Position numbers and translations under genes: made by a program
Part shown: positions 17,685 through 27,193 of the stretch, piece by piece
Layout of the letters: every line of letters begins with the position of its first letter
Numbering within the stretch: position 1 is the first letter of the stretch
The notes under the pieces: generated by a model
Told to the model about the DNA's origin: nothing
The model's input: only the letters and a program-made list of their open reading frames with translations
The model's database searches: none
From: Gordonia effusa NBRC 100432
GTDB lineage: Bacteria > Actinomycetota > Actinomycetes > Mycobacteriales > Mycobacteriaceae
Assembly: GCF_000241305.1 (NCBI RefSeq)
Contig: NZ_BAEH01000046.1
Location: 1 to 64,000 of the forward strand
Direction of reading: 5' to 3'
Length of the DNA: 64,000 bases

Positions 17685-18351
17685 CTGGCCGGCGTTCGGT
17701 GGTACGCGCCACCGACTGCTCGCGGCGCCATTGCGCCACCTTCGCGTGATCACCGCTGAGCAGGACGGGCGGCACCGACAGGCCGCGCCAGGTTTCCGGA
17801 CGCGTATAGGACGGACCTTCGAGGAGACCGTCGGAGAACGAGTCCTCCTGATGTGATGCCGGATTGCCCAGCACTCCGGGAATCAGTCGGACCGTAGCTT
17901 CAACCATCGCGAGTACCGCGACCTCGCCGCCGATCAACACGAAGTCACCGATGGAAACTTCTTCGACGCGTACCCGCCGCGCGGCATCGTCGACGACGCG
18001 CTGGTCGATGCCCTCGTACCGCCCGCATGCGAAAACGAGATGCGATTCATTACTCCACCGCTGCGCTGTAGCTTGGGTAAAGGGAACGCCCGCCGGCGTG
18101 GGAACGACTAGCAACGCATCGTCGGGGCATACGTCGTCCAGGCACGGTCCCCACACGTCGGGTTTCATCACCATCCCCGGGCCGCCGCCATAGGGCGAAT
18201 CGTCGACGCTACGGTGCACATCGGAGGTCCACTCACGCAGATCATGAACCGAAACGTCTACCAGTCCGCGATCAATTGCCTTGCCCAACAACGCAACTCG
18301 CAACGGTTCCAGATACTCCGGAAAGATAGAGACGACGTCAATCGTGAACAT
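17674..18351 (-). CDS. trmD: tRNA (guanine-N1)-methyltransferase TrmD
   Basis: 225 residues. It starts [17 protein letters not shown] and has the trefoil-knot SAM site [31 protein letters not shown] and RLIPGVLGN, with the catalytic Asp in the [11 protein letters not shown] region. It methylates G37 of tRNAs with a G at position 36, preventing +1 frameshifts. It follows rimM with five bases between. The last few codons overlap a dispersed repeat. Confidence 0.96.
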   Translation of the reverse strand: MFTIDVVSIFPEYLEPLRVALLGKAIDRGLVDVSVHDLREWTSDVHRSVDDSPYGGGPGMVMKPDVWGPCLDDVCPDDALLVVPTPAGVPFTQATAQRWSNESHLVFACGRYEGIDQRVVDDAARRVRVEEVSIGDFVLIGGEVAVLAMVEATVRLIPGVLGNPASHQEDSFSDGLLEGPSYTRPETWRGLSVPPVLLSGDHAKVAQWRREQSVARTTERRPDLL

Positions 18352-18356
18352 CTACG

Positions 18357-18878
18357 TCACCATTGCTCGGGATTGAGCAGACCGTCGGGAGGATCGATGA
18401 CGATCCGTGCGGTCGAAACTTCGGGAACTATCTCGGCGACGAAGGGAATCAGAATCTCCCTGCCATCGGTGGCGCGCACCGAAAGCAAATCCGATGCGCC
18501 CAGATGCAAAACCGATTCCACGGCGCCAACGTTGGCGCCGTCGACAGTCACGACGTCAACGCCTTCGAGTTCGTGATCGTAGAACTCGTCTGGATCATCA
18601 CCCGACGACACATCCGTGGTGTCGATCAGGAACAGCACGCCGCGCATAGCGTCGGCAGAATCTCGGTCGGCGATTTCGTTCAACGACAGCAGCAGCCGCC
18701 CGGAATGATTCCGGGCGGCTGTCACCGTATACGTCTGCTCGCCGCCACCACGCGGTGCGCGACCGCGAAGCTTTGTCCCCGGCGCGAATCGGGTGTCCGG
18801 ATCATCGGTCCGGACGTCAACGACCATCTCGCCACGTATGCCGTGGGATTTCACCACACGTCCGACGACGAGATCCAC
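18357..18878 (-). CDS. rimM: Ribosome maturation factor RimM
   Basis: 173 residues from a GTG at 18878 (MDLVVGRVVKSHGIRGE), which matches the family N-terminus; the 36-residue upstream extension is Trp/Cys/Ser-rich and unlike RimM. The RimM N-domain is followed by the PRC barrel (YDHELEGVDVVTVDGANVG, then LLSVRATDGREILIPFV). RimM binds S19 and assists 30S head assembly. Confidence 0.93.
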   Translation of the reverse strand: MDLVVGRVVKSHGIRGEMVVDVRTDDPDTRFAPGTKLRGRAPRGGGEQTYTVTAARNHSGRLLLSLNEIADRDSADAMRGVLFLIDTTDVSSGDDPDEFYDHELEGVDVVTVDGANVGAVESVLHLGASDLLSVRATDGREILIPFVAEIVPEVSTARIVIDPPDGLLNPEQW

Positions 18879-18897
18879 CTGGCAGGCCTCTAAAAGC

Positions 18898-19140
18898 TCA
18901 GCGATCAGTGTCGACGATGTCGACACGGACGCCACGACCGCCGATGCCGCCCACCAGGGTGCGCAGCGCGGTAGCGGTGCGGCCATTGCGGCCGATCACC
19001 TTGCCGAGATCATCGGGGTGCACATGTACCTCGACCATTCGGCCGCGACGTCCGGTGATCATCTCAACGCGGACGTCGTCGGGGTTGGAAACGATGCCGC
19101 GAACGAGGTGTTCGACGGCATCAGCGACGACAGCACTCAC
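18898..19140 (-). CDS. khpA: KH-domain RNA-binding protein KhpA
   Basis: 80 residues: one type II-like KH domain with the GxxG loop in [17 protein letters not shown]. This is the standard gene between rpsP and rimM in Gram-positive bacteria. KhpA proteins bind RNA and influence cell shape and division in firmicutes; the actinobacterial role is less clear. It overlaps rpsP by four bases. Confidence 0.92.
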   Translation of the reverse strand: MSAVVADAVEHLVRGIVSNPDDVRVEMITGRRGRMVEVHVHPDDLGKVIGRNGRTATALRTLVGGIGGRGVRVDIVDTDR

Positions 19141-19607
19141 GCGTCGCCCTTGTCACCCTCGGCGGCCTCTGCGGCAGGCTCGTCGGCCTTGGCTTCGTCG
19201 GCGGCCTCGTCCTTCTTGGCGGCCTTCTTCTTCTTTTCGGTGGTCGCAGCGGCGACCGGCTCGTTGTCGGCGGCGGCCAGCGCAGCGTTGAACAGGTCGA
19301 GCTTGCTTGCCTTGGGCTCCTTGACCTTCAGCGTGCCCTCGGCGCCGGGCAGGCCCTTGAACTTCTGCCAGTCACCGGTCACCTTGAGGATCGCGGCGAC
19401 AGGCTCGGTCGGTTGTGCACCGACACCCAGCCAGTACTGCGCGCGCTCGGAATCGACCTCGATGAGGCTCGGCTCTTCCTTCGGGTGGTACTTGCCGATG
19501 GTCTCGATGGCGCGACCGTTGCGACGGGTACGCGAGTCGGCGACGACGATGCGGTACTGCGGATTACGGATCTTGCCCAGACGAGTGAGCTTAATTTTTA
19601 CAGCCAT
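19137..19607 (-). CDS. rpsP: 30S ribosomal protein S16
   Basis: 156 residues from the ATG at 19607 ([20 protein letters not shown]). The S16 fold covers the first ~85 residues ([27 protein letters not shown]); the remaining tail is a low-complexity Ala/Lys/Glu extension usual for actinobacterial S16. First gene of the rpsP-khpA-rimM-trmD operon. An upstream in-frame extension to 19697 is not S16-like. Confidence 0.96.
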   Translation of the reverse strand: MAVKIKLTRLGKIRNPQYRIVVADSRTRRNGRAIETIGKYHPKEEPSLIEVDSERAQYWLGVGAQPTEPVAAILKVTGDWQKFKGLPGAEGTLKVKEPKASKLDLFNAALAAADNEPVAAATTEKKKKAAKKDEAADEAKADEPAAEAAEGDKGDA

Positions 19608-20034
19608 ATTTCCTCTTTGGTCACGGCGCAATTCAGCGACGCCGCCAGCTGGCGGGCCCGGTTTTGCGTTACTTGTGGTGTGACCGTCGGGCGGCACGTA
19701 ACCGCAACCGACGAACCAGCAGGTAATTGTGCCAGACCGAGCGTCAGAAACCTAAATGCGATGGGTTGATGTGTGGTTACCCCACCCCACGCGGGGTAAC
19801 CACACTAACGTTGACGCCGACTTCAACTGCGGTCATGGAATCGACGGCCCGGGCGCACCTCGTGGTTCCCCCCAAAGACTCCGCACCCGGCCCCGCAACG
19901 CTGAGGAGTGATATTACCACCGTGTTGTGGTGCCGCCAATAGGAATATTCACGCGCGAAGATTCTGTCAATACAGCCGACTACCAGGTAACACTTCCCCT
20001 TCCCAAGACGGCCAGTTCGTGTTCCGGCATCCGT
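19608..20034. other. 427-bp intergenic region upstream of rpsP
   Basis: No convincing coding frame. It holds the perfect 13-bp stem-loop at 19771-19805 and presumably the rpsP promoter and leader between the hairpin and 19607. A 14-bp palindrome (CCGCCAG/CTGGCGG) near 19643 lies in the leader. I see nothing else I can name in 19806-20034. Confidence 0.5.
19771..19805. terminator. Strong hairpin between amidohydrolase gene and rpsP operon
   Basis: GTGTGGTTACCCC and GGGGTAACCACAC form a perfect 13-bp stem around a 9-nt loop. Neither side is followed by a run of T, so if it terminates transcription it is of the tail-less type often proposed for high-GC actinobacteria. It separates the amidohydrolase gene (stop 20035) from rpsP (start 19607) on the same strand. 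Confidence 0.55.
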
Positions 20035-21123
20035 TCAGGCCAGGACCTCGCCCGAACTTACGACTGCGGTCGGCCGACGCAGAGCCGACGGATCGACAAT
20101 CGGATTAGCATCGAGTACTAAGAAATCCGCGCGATCTCCATCGTCGAGCAATCCAGCACCCAGCCAACGCCGTGGCGCGACGCTCGCCTGCCACAATGCC
20201 TCGCGCATCCCGAACCCCAGCGCCGTCATCGCCTCGACCTCATCGACGATCCGGCCGTGCCCGACAAAACCGCCGGCGTCGGTGCCCGCGTACATCTGTA
20301 CCCCGGCCTCACGCGCCGCACCGAAGATGTCGCGCGCACCCGTGTATAGCGCGCGCATATTTGCCTGATAGGTCGGAAACCGGTCGGCACCGTCGGCGAT
20401 AGACGGGAAGTTCTCCACCTGAATCATGGTGGGCACCAATGCAATCGACTCTTCCACCAATCGATCGATGTGGTCGGGACGCAGACCGGTGCCATGTTCG
20501 ATGCAGTCGACGCCGGCGTCGATCAGATCGTCGAGCGCCGCGGTCCCGAACACATGCGCGGTGATCCTGGCGCCAGCGTCGTGGGCGGCGGCTACCGCTG
20601 CGGATAACTGCGACGACGTCCACAACGGTGCCAAATCGCCGACGTCGCGGTCGATCCAGTCCCCGACGATCTTGACCCAACCATCACCGGCTGCCGCTTG
20701 ACGGGCGACCTCGGCGGCCAACTCATTGGGATCATCCAAGTCGACGCCATAGTCGCGCAGATACCGTTTGGGGCGTGCGATATGTTTTCCAGATCGAATA
20801 AACCTGGGGCACAACGGATCCGAGTCGAGGGGATGAGTATCCAGTGGCGAGCCGACCTCGCGGATCAGTAGCGTGCCCGCCTTGGCGTCGAGGTAGGCCG
20901 ATGCCCGGGCCTGCTCGATAGTGACCCCGAGCCCCGGCGCGATACCGACATGATTGTGGGCATCGACCAGTCCGGGAATTAACCAGGCATCGTCTGCGAC
21001 GGTAACTGCGTCGGCGACTGATTCGCGAGAGATGACACCCTCGTGAACCCACAACTCGAGCGGTTCATCGGTGAACGGATCACGCCCGCGGTAGTGGCGC
21101 ACGCTAGTGTCGGTGACGGTCAT
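20035..21123 (-). CDS. Amidohydrolase family protein
   Basis: 362 residues from ATG 21123, nine bases after GGAGG; a TTG three codons earlier is too close to that site. Metal-binding motifs of the imidazolonepropionase/prolidase-like amidohydrolases are present: LIPGLVDAHNHVG, ITAHVFG, CIEHGTG and MYAGTDAGGFVGHG (His-x-His, two later His and the Asp). No signal peptide. The substrate is not predictable. A homologue sits upstream of ffh in M. tuberculosis (Rv2915c), as I recall. Confidence 0.85.
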   Translation of the reverse strand: MTVTDTSVRHYRGRDPFTDEPLELWVHEGVISRESVADAVTVADDAWLIPGLVDAHNHVGIAPGLGVTIEQARASAYLDAKAGTLLIREVGSPLDTHPLDSDPLCPRFIRSGKHIARPKRYLRDYGVDLDDPNELAAEVARQAAAGDGWVKIVGDWIDRDVGDLAPLWTSSQLSAAVAAAHDAGARITAHVFGTAALDDLIDAGVDCIEHGTGLRPDHIDRLVEESIALVPTMIQVENFPSIADGADRFPTYQANMRALYTGARDIFGAAREAGVQMYAGTDAGGFVGHGRIVDEVEAMTALGFGMREALWQASVAPRRWLGAGLLDDGDRADFLVLDANPIVDPSALRRPTAVVSSGEVLA

Positions 21124-21153
21124 CGATCTCAACCTCCGGCCAAAAGTGTTGCG

Positions 21154-22731
21154 CTACTTCTTCTTCGGCGCGAACTTCGACACGTCGAGGTCGTTGAGGT
21201 CAATCCCCTGCAGGCCGGGTGGCAATTCGTCGAGGCCGGCGGGCATATTCGACAGATCCGGGAAACCCGCGGGCATGCCCGGCATTCCCGGGAAACCACC
21301 GCGCGCCTTTGGCGGCGTTGGGCCGCGATTCTTTCCGCGCCCCTTCTTACCTTTGCCCTTGTTTTTCCGGTTTGACTTGCGATTGACGCCGCCCATGCCC
21401 ATCCGCCCGGACATCTGCGCCATCATCTTGCGGGCCTCGAAGAACCGATCGACAAGCTGGTTGACATCGGTGACCGTGACACCCGAACCGTTGGCGATAC
21501 GCATCCGGCGCGAGGCGTTGATTATCTTCGGGTTGGCCCGCTCAGCGGGAGTCATACCCCGAATAATCGCCTGGACTCGATCGAGTTGGCTGTCATCGAC
21601 AGCAGCCAGGGCATCCTTCATCTGACCGGCACCGGGCAGCATGCCGAGGATATTGCCGATCGGACCCATCTTCCGGATCATCAGCATTTGTTCGAGGAAG
21701 TCTTCCAAAGTGAGGTCGCCGCCGACGATCTTCTGCGCGGCTTCCTCGGCTTGCTGTGCGTCCCAATGGGTTTCAGCCTGCTCGATGAGCGAAAGCACGT
21801 CACCCATACCGAGGATCCGGCTGGCCATCCGGTCGGGGTGGAAGACGTCGAAGTCATCGAGCTTCTCGCCCGACGACGCGAACATGATGGGCTGTCCGGT
21901 GACTTCGCGCACCGAGAGAGCCGCACCGCCGCGCGCATCACCGTCGAGTTTGGTCAGCACCACGCCGGTGAATCCCACGCCGCTTTGGAATGCCTCGGCA
22001 GTGGTCACCGCGTCCTGACCGATCATCGCGTCGACGACGAACAGCACTTCATCCGGCTCAGTCGCGGCACGAATGTCAGACGCCTGACGCATCAACTCGT
22101 CGTCGAGGCCAAGTCGCCCGGCGGTGTCGATCACGACCACGTCGCGCTGATCAGCCCGAGCCTGCTCGACGCCCGCGCGTGCGACGGCGACTGGATCGCC
22201 GGAACTGACCCCCAGCGCTCCCTCGCCGCCGACGCTGGTCCCCGGATGCGGAGCGAACACCGGAACGCCAGCGCGCTCGCCGACGATCTGTAGCTGCGAA
22301 ACCGCTCCCGGACGCTGGAGATCACACGCGACCAGGAGCGGCGTGTGGCCCTGCTTGATCAACCAATTGCCAAGTTTTCCGGCCAGAGTCGTCTTACCGG
22401 CACCTTGCAGACCGGCCAGCATGATGACCGTCGGCGGTGTTTTAGCCAACGAAATACGTCGGGTCTCGCCGCCGAGAATGCCGACGAGTTCTTCGTTGAC
22501 GATCTTGACGACCTGCTGGGCGGGATTGAGCGCGCCGGAAACTTCCGCCCCTTTCGCGCGCTCCTTGATCTTGGCGATGAAGGTGCGTACAACCGGCAGC
22601 GCGACATCAGCTTCGAGGAGTGCCAGCCGGATCTCCCGGCAGGTCCGGTCGATGTCGGCGTCGGAGAGGCGCCCCTTGCCCCGCAGATCAGAAAGTACGC
22701 CGGTCAAGCGGTCGGACAGCGAATCAAACAT
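21154..22731 (-). CDS. ffh: Signal recognition particle GTPase Ffh
   Basis: 525 residues. N domain (FDSLSDRLTGVLSDLRGKGRLSD), G domain with GLQGAGKTTLAGKLGN, DTAGRLGLDDELM, TKLDGDARGGAAL and the GEKLDDFDVFHPDRMASRILGMGD closing loop, then the Met-rich M domain (MLMIRKMGPIGNILGMLPG, MRIANGSGVTVTDVNQL). The tail is Gly/Lys/Pro-Met-rich. It delivers nascent membrane proteins to FtsY, encoded 5 kb away. Confidence 0.97.
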   Translation of the reverse strand: MFDSLSDRLTGVLSDLRGKGRLSDADIDRTCREIRLALLEADVALPVVRTFIAKIKERAKGAEVSGALNPAQQVVKIVNEELVGILGGETRRISLAKTPPTVIMLAGLQGAGKTTLAGKLGNWLIKQGHTPLLVACDLQRPGAVSQLQIVGERAGVPVFAPHPGTSVGGEGALGVSSGDPVAVARAGVEQARADQRDVVVIDTAGRLGLDDELMRQASDIRAATEPDEVLFVVDAMIGQDAVTTAEAFQSGVGFTGVVLTKLDGDARGGAALSVREVTGQPIMFASSGEKLDDFDVFHPDRMASRILGMGDVLSLIEQAETHWDAQQAEEAAQKIVGGDLTLEDFLEQMLMIRKMGPIGNILGMLPGAGQMKDALAAVDDSQLDRVQAIIRGMTPAERANPKIINASRRMRIANGSGVTVTDVNQLVDRFFEARKMMAQMSGRMGMGGVNRKSNRKNKGKGKKGRGKNRGPTPPKARGGFPGMPGMPAGFPDLSNMPAGLDELPPGLQGIDLNDLDVSKFAPKKK

Positions 22732-22768
22732 TCCCCTAGGCTACGTGAGCGCTTGGTCCGCGGTGCCG

Positions 22769-25207
22769 TCAGTGTCGCTCTGTGGTCTCCTGATCGGGAG
22801 CCGATGGAACCGACAGTGGCGTGGTAGCCGCGATCACGTCCTTCTCGATCCGCTCTTTGGCGGCATCGGCTCCGCCGGTCAGTCGTAACCCGAAGGTGTC
22901 CACCACCGTGCCGCCCAAGGTGATTGCCTTGGCCCACACCACTTCCCCACCTCGCCGCTCGATAATCGCGGTCACCTTGCACAACAATCCGACCGCATCG
23001 GCGGCGCGCAATTCCATCACGACGACGTCGGAGTGCGGCTCCGACCAGGTCACCCGTGACGGTGCGACGCCGAATAGCGCCGGTAGGCCCTCAGTTTTGT
23101 CGACACCAGCCCGACTTGCTTCTTCGGCCGCCGCTCGCTCGGCGAGCCGGGCCGCGACGTCGGTTTTACCCTGCACAGCCGAAATCAATTGCTGGCGCAG
23201 CACGACGTCCTGGGGCGGCTCGCCGAACCGCGGCACCACCCGGAAGGTATTTATCGCGCTGCCGGCATGCCCAGCGATTGTCGCGGCCAGCACCCGCAAC
23301 CCACTCAGTGCCAGCACGCCTGCCATCCTCGACAGCAAGCCCAACCCATCCGGCGCAACCATCGTCACTAGGTAGGTATGCGGACCATCGGGAGCCTGCA
23401 CGAGGGTGACCGCGAAACCTCCGGTTTCGGCAAGGTGCCGCTGTTCCGCCGTCAGTTCCGCTGGCTCCATCGACGTCTCGCCTTCGATCAGCGCACCGGT
23501 CCGTCGGACTAGTTCGGCGATGAGCGATGCCTTCCAGTCGCCCCATACGCCGGGGCCGGTGGCGCGCGAATCCGCCTCGGCGAGTACCGACAGAAGTTCG
23601 AGGAGTTGGCGATCGTGTCCGAGCTTGTAGGCAACCTCGGCCGCGGTTGCCGGATCGGCGAGGTCGCGACGTGTCGCGATCTGCGGGAGTAGCAGGTGAT
23701 GCCGGACTATCGCGGCTAACGTTTCCGTGTCCTGCGGCCACAACCCCATCCGCTGGCCGATGGCGACTGCGAGCTCAGCACCAACGACACTATGGTCTGC
23801 TTCGCGGCCCTTGCCGAGATCGTGGATGAGCGCACCGAGCAACAGCAAATCCGGTCGCGATACCCGTGTGGTCATGGTCGCCGCGTACGCGACGGTCTCC
23901 ACCAGATGGCGATCGACAGTCCACGTGTGGATGGCATCGCGCGGCGGGAGATCACGTACCGCGCCCCATTCGGGCAATAGGCGTCCCCACAGCCCGGTGC
24001 GATCGAGCGCTTCGATCGGCCCCAGAATCCGATGGCCGGTGGACAAGAGTCCCAATAGGTCTTCTCGTGCTTCGGCCGACCATGGTGCGCGTAACTCCGG
24101 AGCGAAGTCAGCGAGCCGCCCCAAGGTCGATGCGCGGATCGGCAGACCGGTGCGCGCCGACGCCGAGGCGACGCGCAGCACCAAGCCGGGGTCGCGACTA
24201 GGAATAGCGTTGCGCGCCAATACGATTTCGCCGTGATGTTCGACGACACCCTCATCGAGGGGACGCCTGATCGGCGTCCGCCGCAGCGCTGCGAGGCTAC
24301 GTCGGGGCACCGCATTCGACGCCGTGCGGATGCCGACTTCGAGGGAATAGGTGATGGTTCGCGACGCGTCACTGATGACCCGCGATAGGTCGAATCGATC
24401 GCCAACACGTAGCGCGGCACCGATCTCGTCGGCATCCTGTGCCCGTACCTGCTCGCGGGCGCGCCCGGCTATCCGGTGTAACTCGGTACGAATGTCGAGG
24501 AGGCGCGCATACGCCAATTGCGGTGCGGCGCCCGGAGAATCGGCCCGCAGCGAGCCCATGCCGTCGGTTAGCTGACCAAGCGCGAGTGCCGAGAGAAGCT
24601 GCACATCCCGGAGTCCACCGCGACCGTTTTTCAGATCAGGTTCGGTGCGGTGCGCGATGTCACCCGCGCGTTGCCAACGCCCCTGAGCGTGGGCGATCAC
24701 TTCGGGCAGTCGGCGTCTGATCTCGGTCCGCCACTGTTGACGGGTGCCACCGATGAGCAACGACGACAGATCTTCGTCGCCGACGATGTGCCGCGCTTCG
24801 GTCATGCCGAGTGCGGCACTGACGTCTTCACGAGCCACGGCCAACGCCTGCGGCACGGTGCGAACACTGTGGTCGAGACCAATGTTGGCGTCCCACAACG
24901 GATACCAGAGCCCGTCGGCCACCTCGGCGACCCGATCGGGATTCATGTCGTCGTGCAGGAGGATCAGATCGAGATCCGAATACGGCACGACTTCCCGGCG
25001 ACCGAGGCCACCGACGGCGACGATCGCGAATCCACTGCGTTCAGTTATTCCGAGTTCGGTTGCCTTGGCGGCCAACCAGAACTCGTAGAGATCGCCGAGC
25101 GCCCGCCGCACTCCGGGAGCATCGAGCTTGCCACTCGCGTTGCGCTCCAACAGATTACGGCGGGCGATCGTCAGATCCTTCGCCGAGCCGATTGGGGATG
25201 TAGTCAC
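22769..25207 (-). CDS. glnD: PII uridylyl/adenylyl-transferase GlnD
   Basis: 812 residues from a GTG. The nucleotidyltransferase motif is VAVGGLGRREVVPYSDLDLILLHDD near residue 65; the HD domain has LLLGALIHDLGKGREADHSVVG; two ACT domains are at the C-terminus (HTYLVTMVAPDGLGLLSRMAGVLAL, and SDVVVMELRAADAVGLLCKVTAIIERRG). In actinobacteria GlnD adenylylates the PII protein on Tyr51. It lies directly after glnB in the amtB-glnB-glnD operon. Confidence 0.95.
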   Translation of the reverse strand: MTTSPIGSAKDLTIARRNLLERNASGKLDAPGVRRALGDLYEFWLAAKATELGITERSGFAIVAVGGLGRREVVPYSDLDLILLHDDMNPDRVAEVADGLWYPLWDANIGLDHSVRTVPQALAVAREDVSAALGMTEARHIVGDEDLSSLLIGGTRQQWRTEIRRRLPEVIAHAQGRWQRAGDIAHRTEPDLKNGRGGLRDVQLLSALALGQLTDGMGSLRADSPGAAPQLAYARLLDIRTELHRIAGRAREQVRAQDADEIGAALRVGDRFDLSRVISDASRTITYSLEVGIRTASNAVPRRSLAALRRTPIRRPLDEGVVEHHGEIVLARNAIPSRDPGLVLRVASASARTGLPIRASTLGRLADFAPELRAPWSAEAREDLLGLLSTGHRILGPIEALDRTGLWGRLLPEWGAVRDLPPRDAIHTWTVDRHLVETVAYAATMTTRVSRPDLLLLGALIHDLGKGREADHSVVGAELAVAIGQRMGLWPQDTETLAAIVRHHLLLPQIATRRDLADPATAAEVAYKLGHDRQLLELLSVLAEADSRATGPGVWGDWKASLIAELVRRTGALIEGETSMEPAELTAEQRHLAETGGFAVTLVQAPDGPHTYLVTMVAPDGLGLLSRMAGVLALSGLRVLAATIAGHAGSAINTFRVVPRFGEPPQDVVLRQQLISAVQGKTDVAARLAERAAAEEASRAGVDKTEGLPALFGVAPSRVTWSEPHSDVVVMELRAADAVGLLCKVTAIIERRGGEVVWAKAITLGGTVVDTFGLRLTGGADAAKERIEKDVIAATTPLSVPSAPDQETTERH

Positions 25208-25243
25208 CGAAGTTGCCCTCTCGGCTCGAAGAATGTTGTTGTC

Positions 25244-25585
<342 letters not shown>

Positions 25586-25640
25586 TTAGTTAGTCCTCTC
25601 CACACGATTCAGCGTAGTCAGTAGCCGGATAGGTGATGCG

Positions 25641-26987
25641 CTAGGCATATTCGTACGCGGTTTCCGCGTGTTCGGACTCATCGATGCCCTGGGCTTCCTC
25701 GTCAGAGCTGACGCGCCAGCCAAGCGGCTTGAGTGCGAGTGCGATGACCGCGGTAAGCACGCCGGTAAACACCAGCGCGAACAGTGCGATGACGACCTGG
25801 ACCGCGAGTTGTTTGAGATCGTGGCCGTAGAACAGGCCGGTCTCCTTGGCGAACAGTCCGATGGCGACTGTTCCCCAGAGTCCCGCGACCAAGTGCACAC
25901 CGACGACATCGAGCGAGTCGTCGTAGCCCAGCTTGGACTTGAGTCCGACGGCCAAGGCCGCGAGGACGCCGGCGATAACACCCAGTCCCAACGATCCGAC
26001 CGGAGTCAACGCACCACATGCAGGAGTGATTGCAACCAGGCCGGCGACAACACCGGACGCCGCGCCCACGCTGGTGGGATGACGATCGCGGATCCATTCC
26101 ACCGCCAGCCAGCCGATCATCGCGGCTGCCGTCGCGGCCGTCGTGTTGATCCACACCAGACCGGCGGTAGCGTCGGCCGCCAGCTCCGAGCCAGCGTTAA
26201 ACCCGAACCAGCCGAACCACAGCAGCGCCGCACCCAGCATGACGAATGGGATGTTGTGCGGACGGAATGCGGTCTTACCGAAGCCAAGTCGCTTGCCGAT
26301 GATCAGTACCAGCACCAGCCCGGCCATACCGGCATTGATGTGGACCACGGTTCCGCCGGCGAAGTCGATCGGAGCGACCTTAGCGGCGCCATCCTCGGAC
26401 CCGAACATCCACGAAGCGAATCCATGTTCGGCCTTGGACATGATGCCGCCGCCCCAGACCATGTGTGACAGCGGGAAGTAGACGATGGTCGCCCACAACA
26501 CGGTGAAGACCAGCCAGGTGGAGAATTTCACTCGCTCGGCGATTGCGCCCGAGATCAGCGCGACCGTGATCACCGCGAAGGTGAGCTGGAAGGCCAGGAA
26601 CACCGTCGACGGGATGGTAAGCCCGCCGGTGACAACGTGGGTCGCTCCGCCGACCTCGGTAGTTTCGGTCAGTTGGTCAGAACCGAAGAGCGAGAACGGA
26701 TTTGCGAAGATCCCCCAAATGTCGTCCTCGCCGGTTATCCCGTTGCTGAAGGACATCGAAAAGCCCCACAGTACGTAGACGACGCTGATGGTGGCGATGG
26801 CCCCGAAGGACATCATCATCATATTCAGCACGGATTTGCCTCGCGATAAACCGCCATAGAAAAACGCGAGAGCAGGCGTCATTAGCAGAACCAATGCCGC
26901 ACTCATGATTATCCAGGCAGTATCGCCGGAGTCTGGCACGCCAAATGATTCGGGCGGCAAAGCCAGCACAGTTTGAGCCACATCCAC
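25641..26987 (-). CDS. amtB: Ammonium transporter AmtB
   Basis: About 448 residues if started at GTG 26987, nine bases after AAGGAGG; an earlier GTG (27014) would place that site inside the gene. Eleven membrane helices are visible, with ammonium-transporter marks FFYGGLSRGKSVLNMMMMSF, SHMVWGGG (first pore His), DFAGGTVVHINAGMAGL, GAALLWFGWFGFNAGSEL and VHLVAGLWGTVAIGLFA (second pore His). It imports ammonium under nitrogen limitation and is gated by PII. A GlnR-type box lies upstream. Confidence 0.94.
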   Translation of the reverse strand: MDVAQTVLALPPESFGVPDSGDTAWIIMSAALVLLMTPALAFFYGGLSRGKSVLNMMMMSFGAIATISVVYVLWGFSMSFSNGITGEDDIWGIFANPFSLFGSDQLTETTEVGGATHVVTGGLTIPSTVFLAFQLTFAVITVALISGAIAERVKFSTWLVFTVLWATIVYFPLSHMVWGGGIMSKAEHGFASWMFGSEDGAAKVAPIDFAGGTVVHINAGMAGLVLVLIIGKRLGFGKTAFRPHNIPFVMLGAALLWFGWFGFNAGSELAADATAGLVWINTTAATAAAMIGWLAVEWIRDRHPTSVGAASGVVAGLVAITPACGALTPVGSLGLGVIAGVLAALAVGLKSKLGYDDSLDVVGVHLVAGLWGTVAIGLFAKETGLFYGHDLKQLAVQVVIALFALVFTGVLTAVIALALKPLGWRVSSDEEAQGIDESEHAETAYEYA

Positions 26988-27056
26988 GGTCGGAAACCTC
27001 CTTGAGCGACGCACCGGACGGGGGTCGGTGCTTGCTCAAAAGACTGTCGTCGTGGA

Positions 27057-27094
27057 GTTTCGGTGGTGGTGCACCCGCGTTTCTGCCGTGTGAA
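27057..27094 (-). promoter_or_regulatory. Putative GlnR box upstream of amtB-glnB-glnD
   Basis: Read on the minus strand the segment is TTCAC-n6-GAAAC-n6-GCACC-n6-GAAAC, with exact 6-nt spacings, matching the actinomycete GlnR operator gTnAC-n6-GaAAC-n6-GtnAC-n6-GaAAC. Both GAAAC half-sites are perfect; the two GTNAC half-sites each carry mismatches. It ends 70 nt before the amtB start, a usual activator distance. Confidence 0.6.
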
Positions 27095-27193
27095 CCAATT
27101 GCCGATTTTTGTTGCGCGCAGGTAACGCCGCAGAGACGTCGGTCTCACATCATCGATTCGCTGGCCGCCCGCAGAAACGCTTTGACGTGCGAA

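Noticed and set aside
17421-17753. N-terminal extension of the YbaB-like gene
   Set aside because: The extra ~110 codons are Arg/Cys-rich, run through the dispersed repeat and into trmD, and a good TTG start with a ribosome-binding site exists at 17420.
18793-19683. 296-codon plus-strand frame opposite rimM, khpA and rpsP
   Set aside because: Low-complexity Ser/Ala product antisense to well-identified genes; no ribosome-binding site or family.
27122-27159. Second GlnR-like arrangement GTAAC-n6-GAGAC-n6-CTCAC-n6-GATTC
   Set aside because: Too many mismatches in the last two half-sites; the site at 27057-27094 is better placed and better matched.
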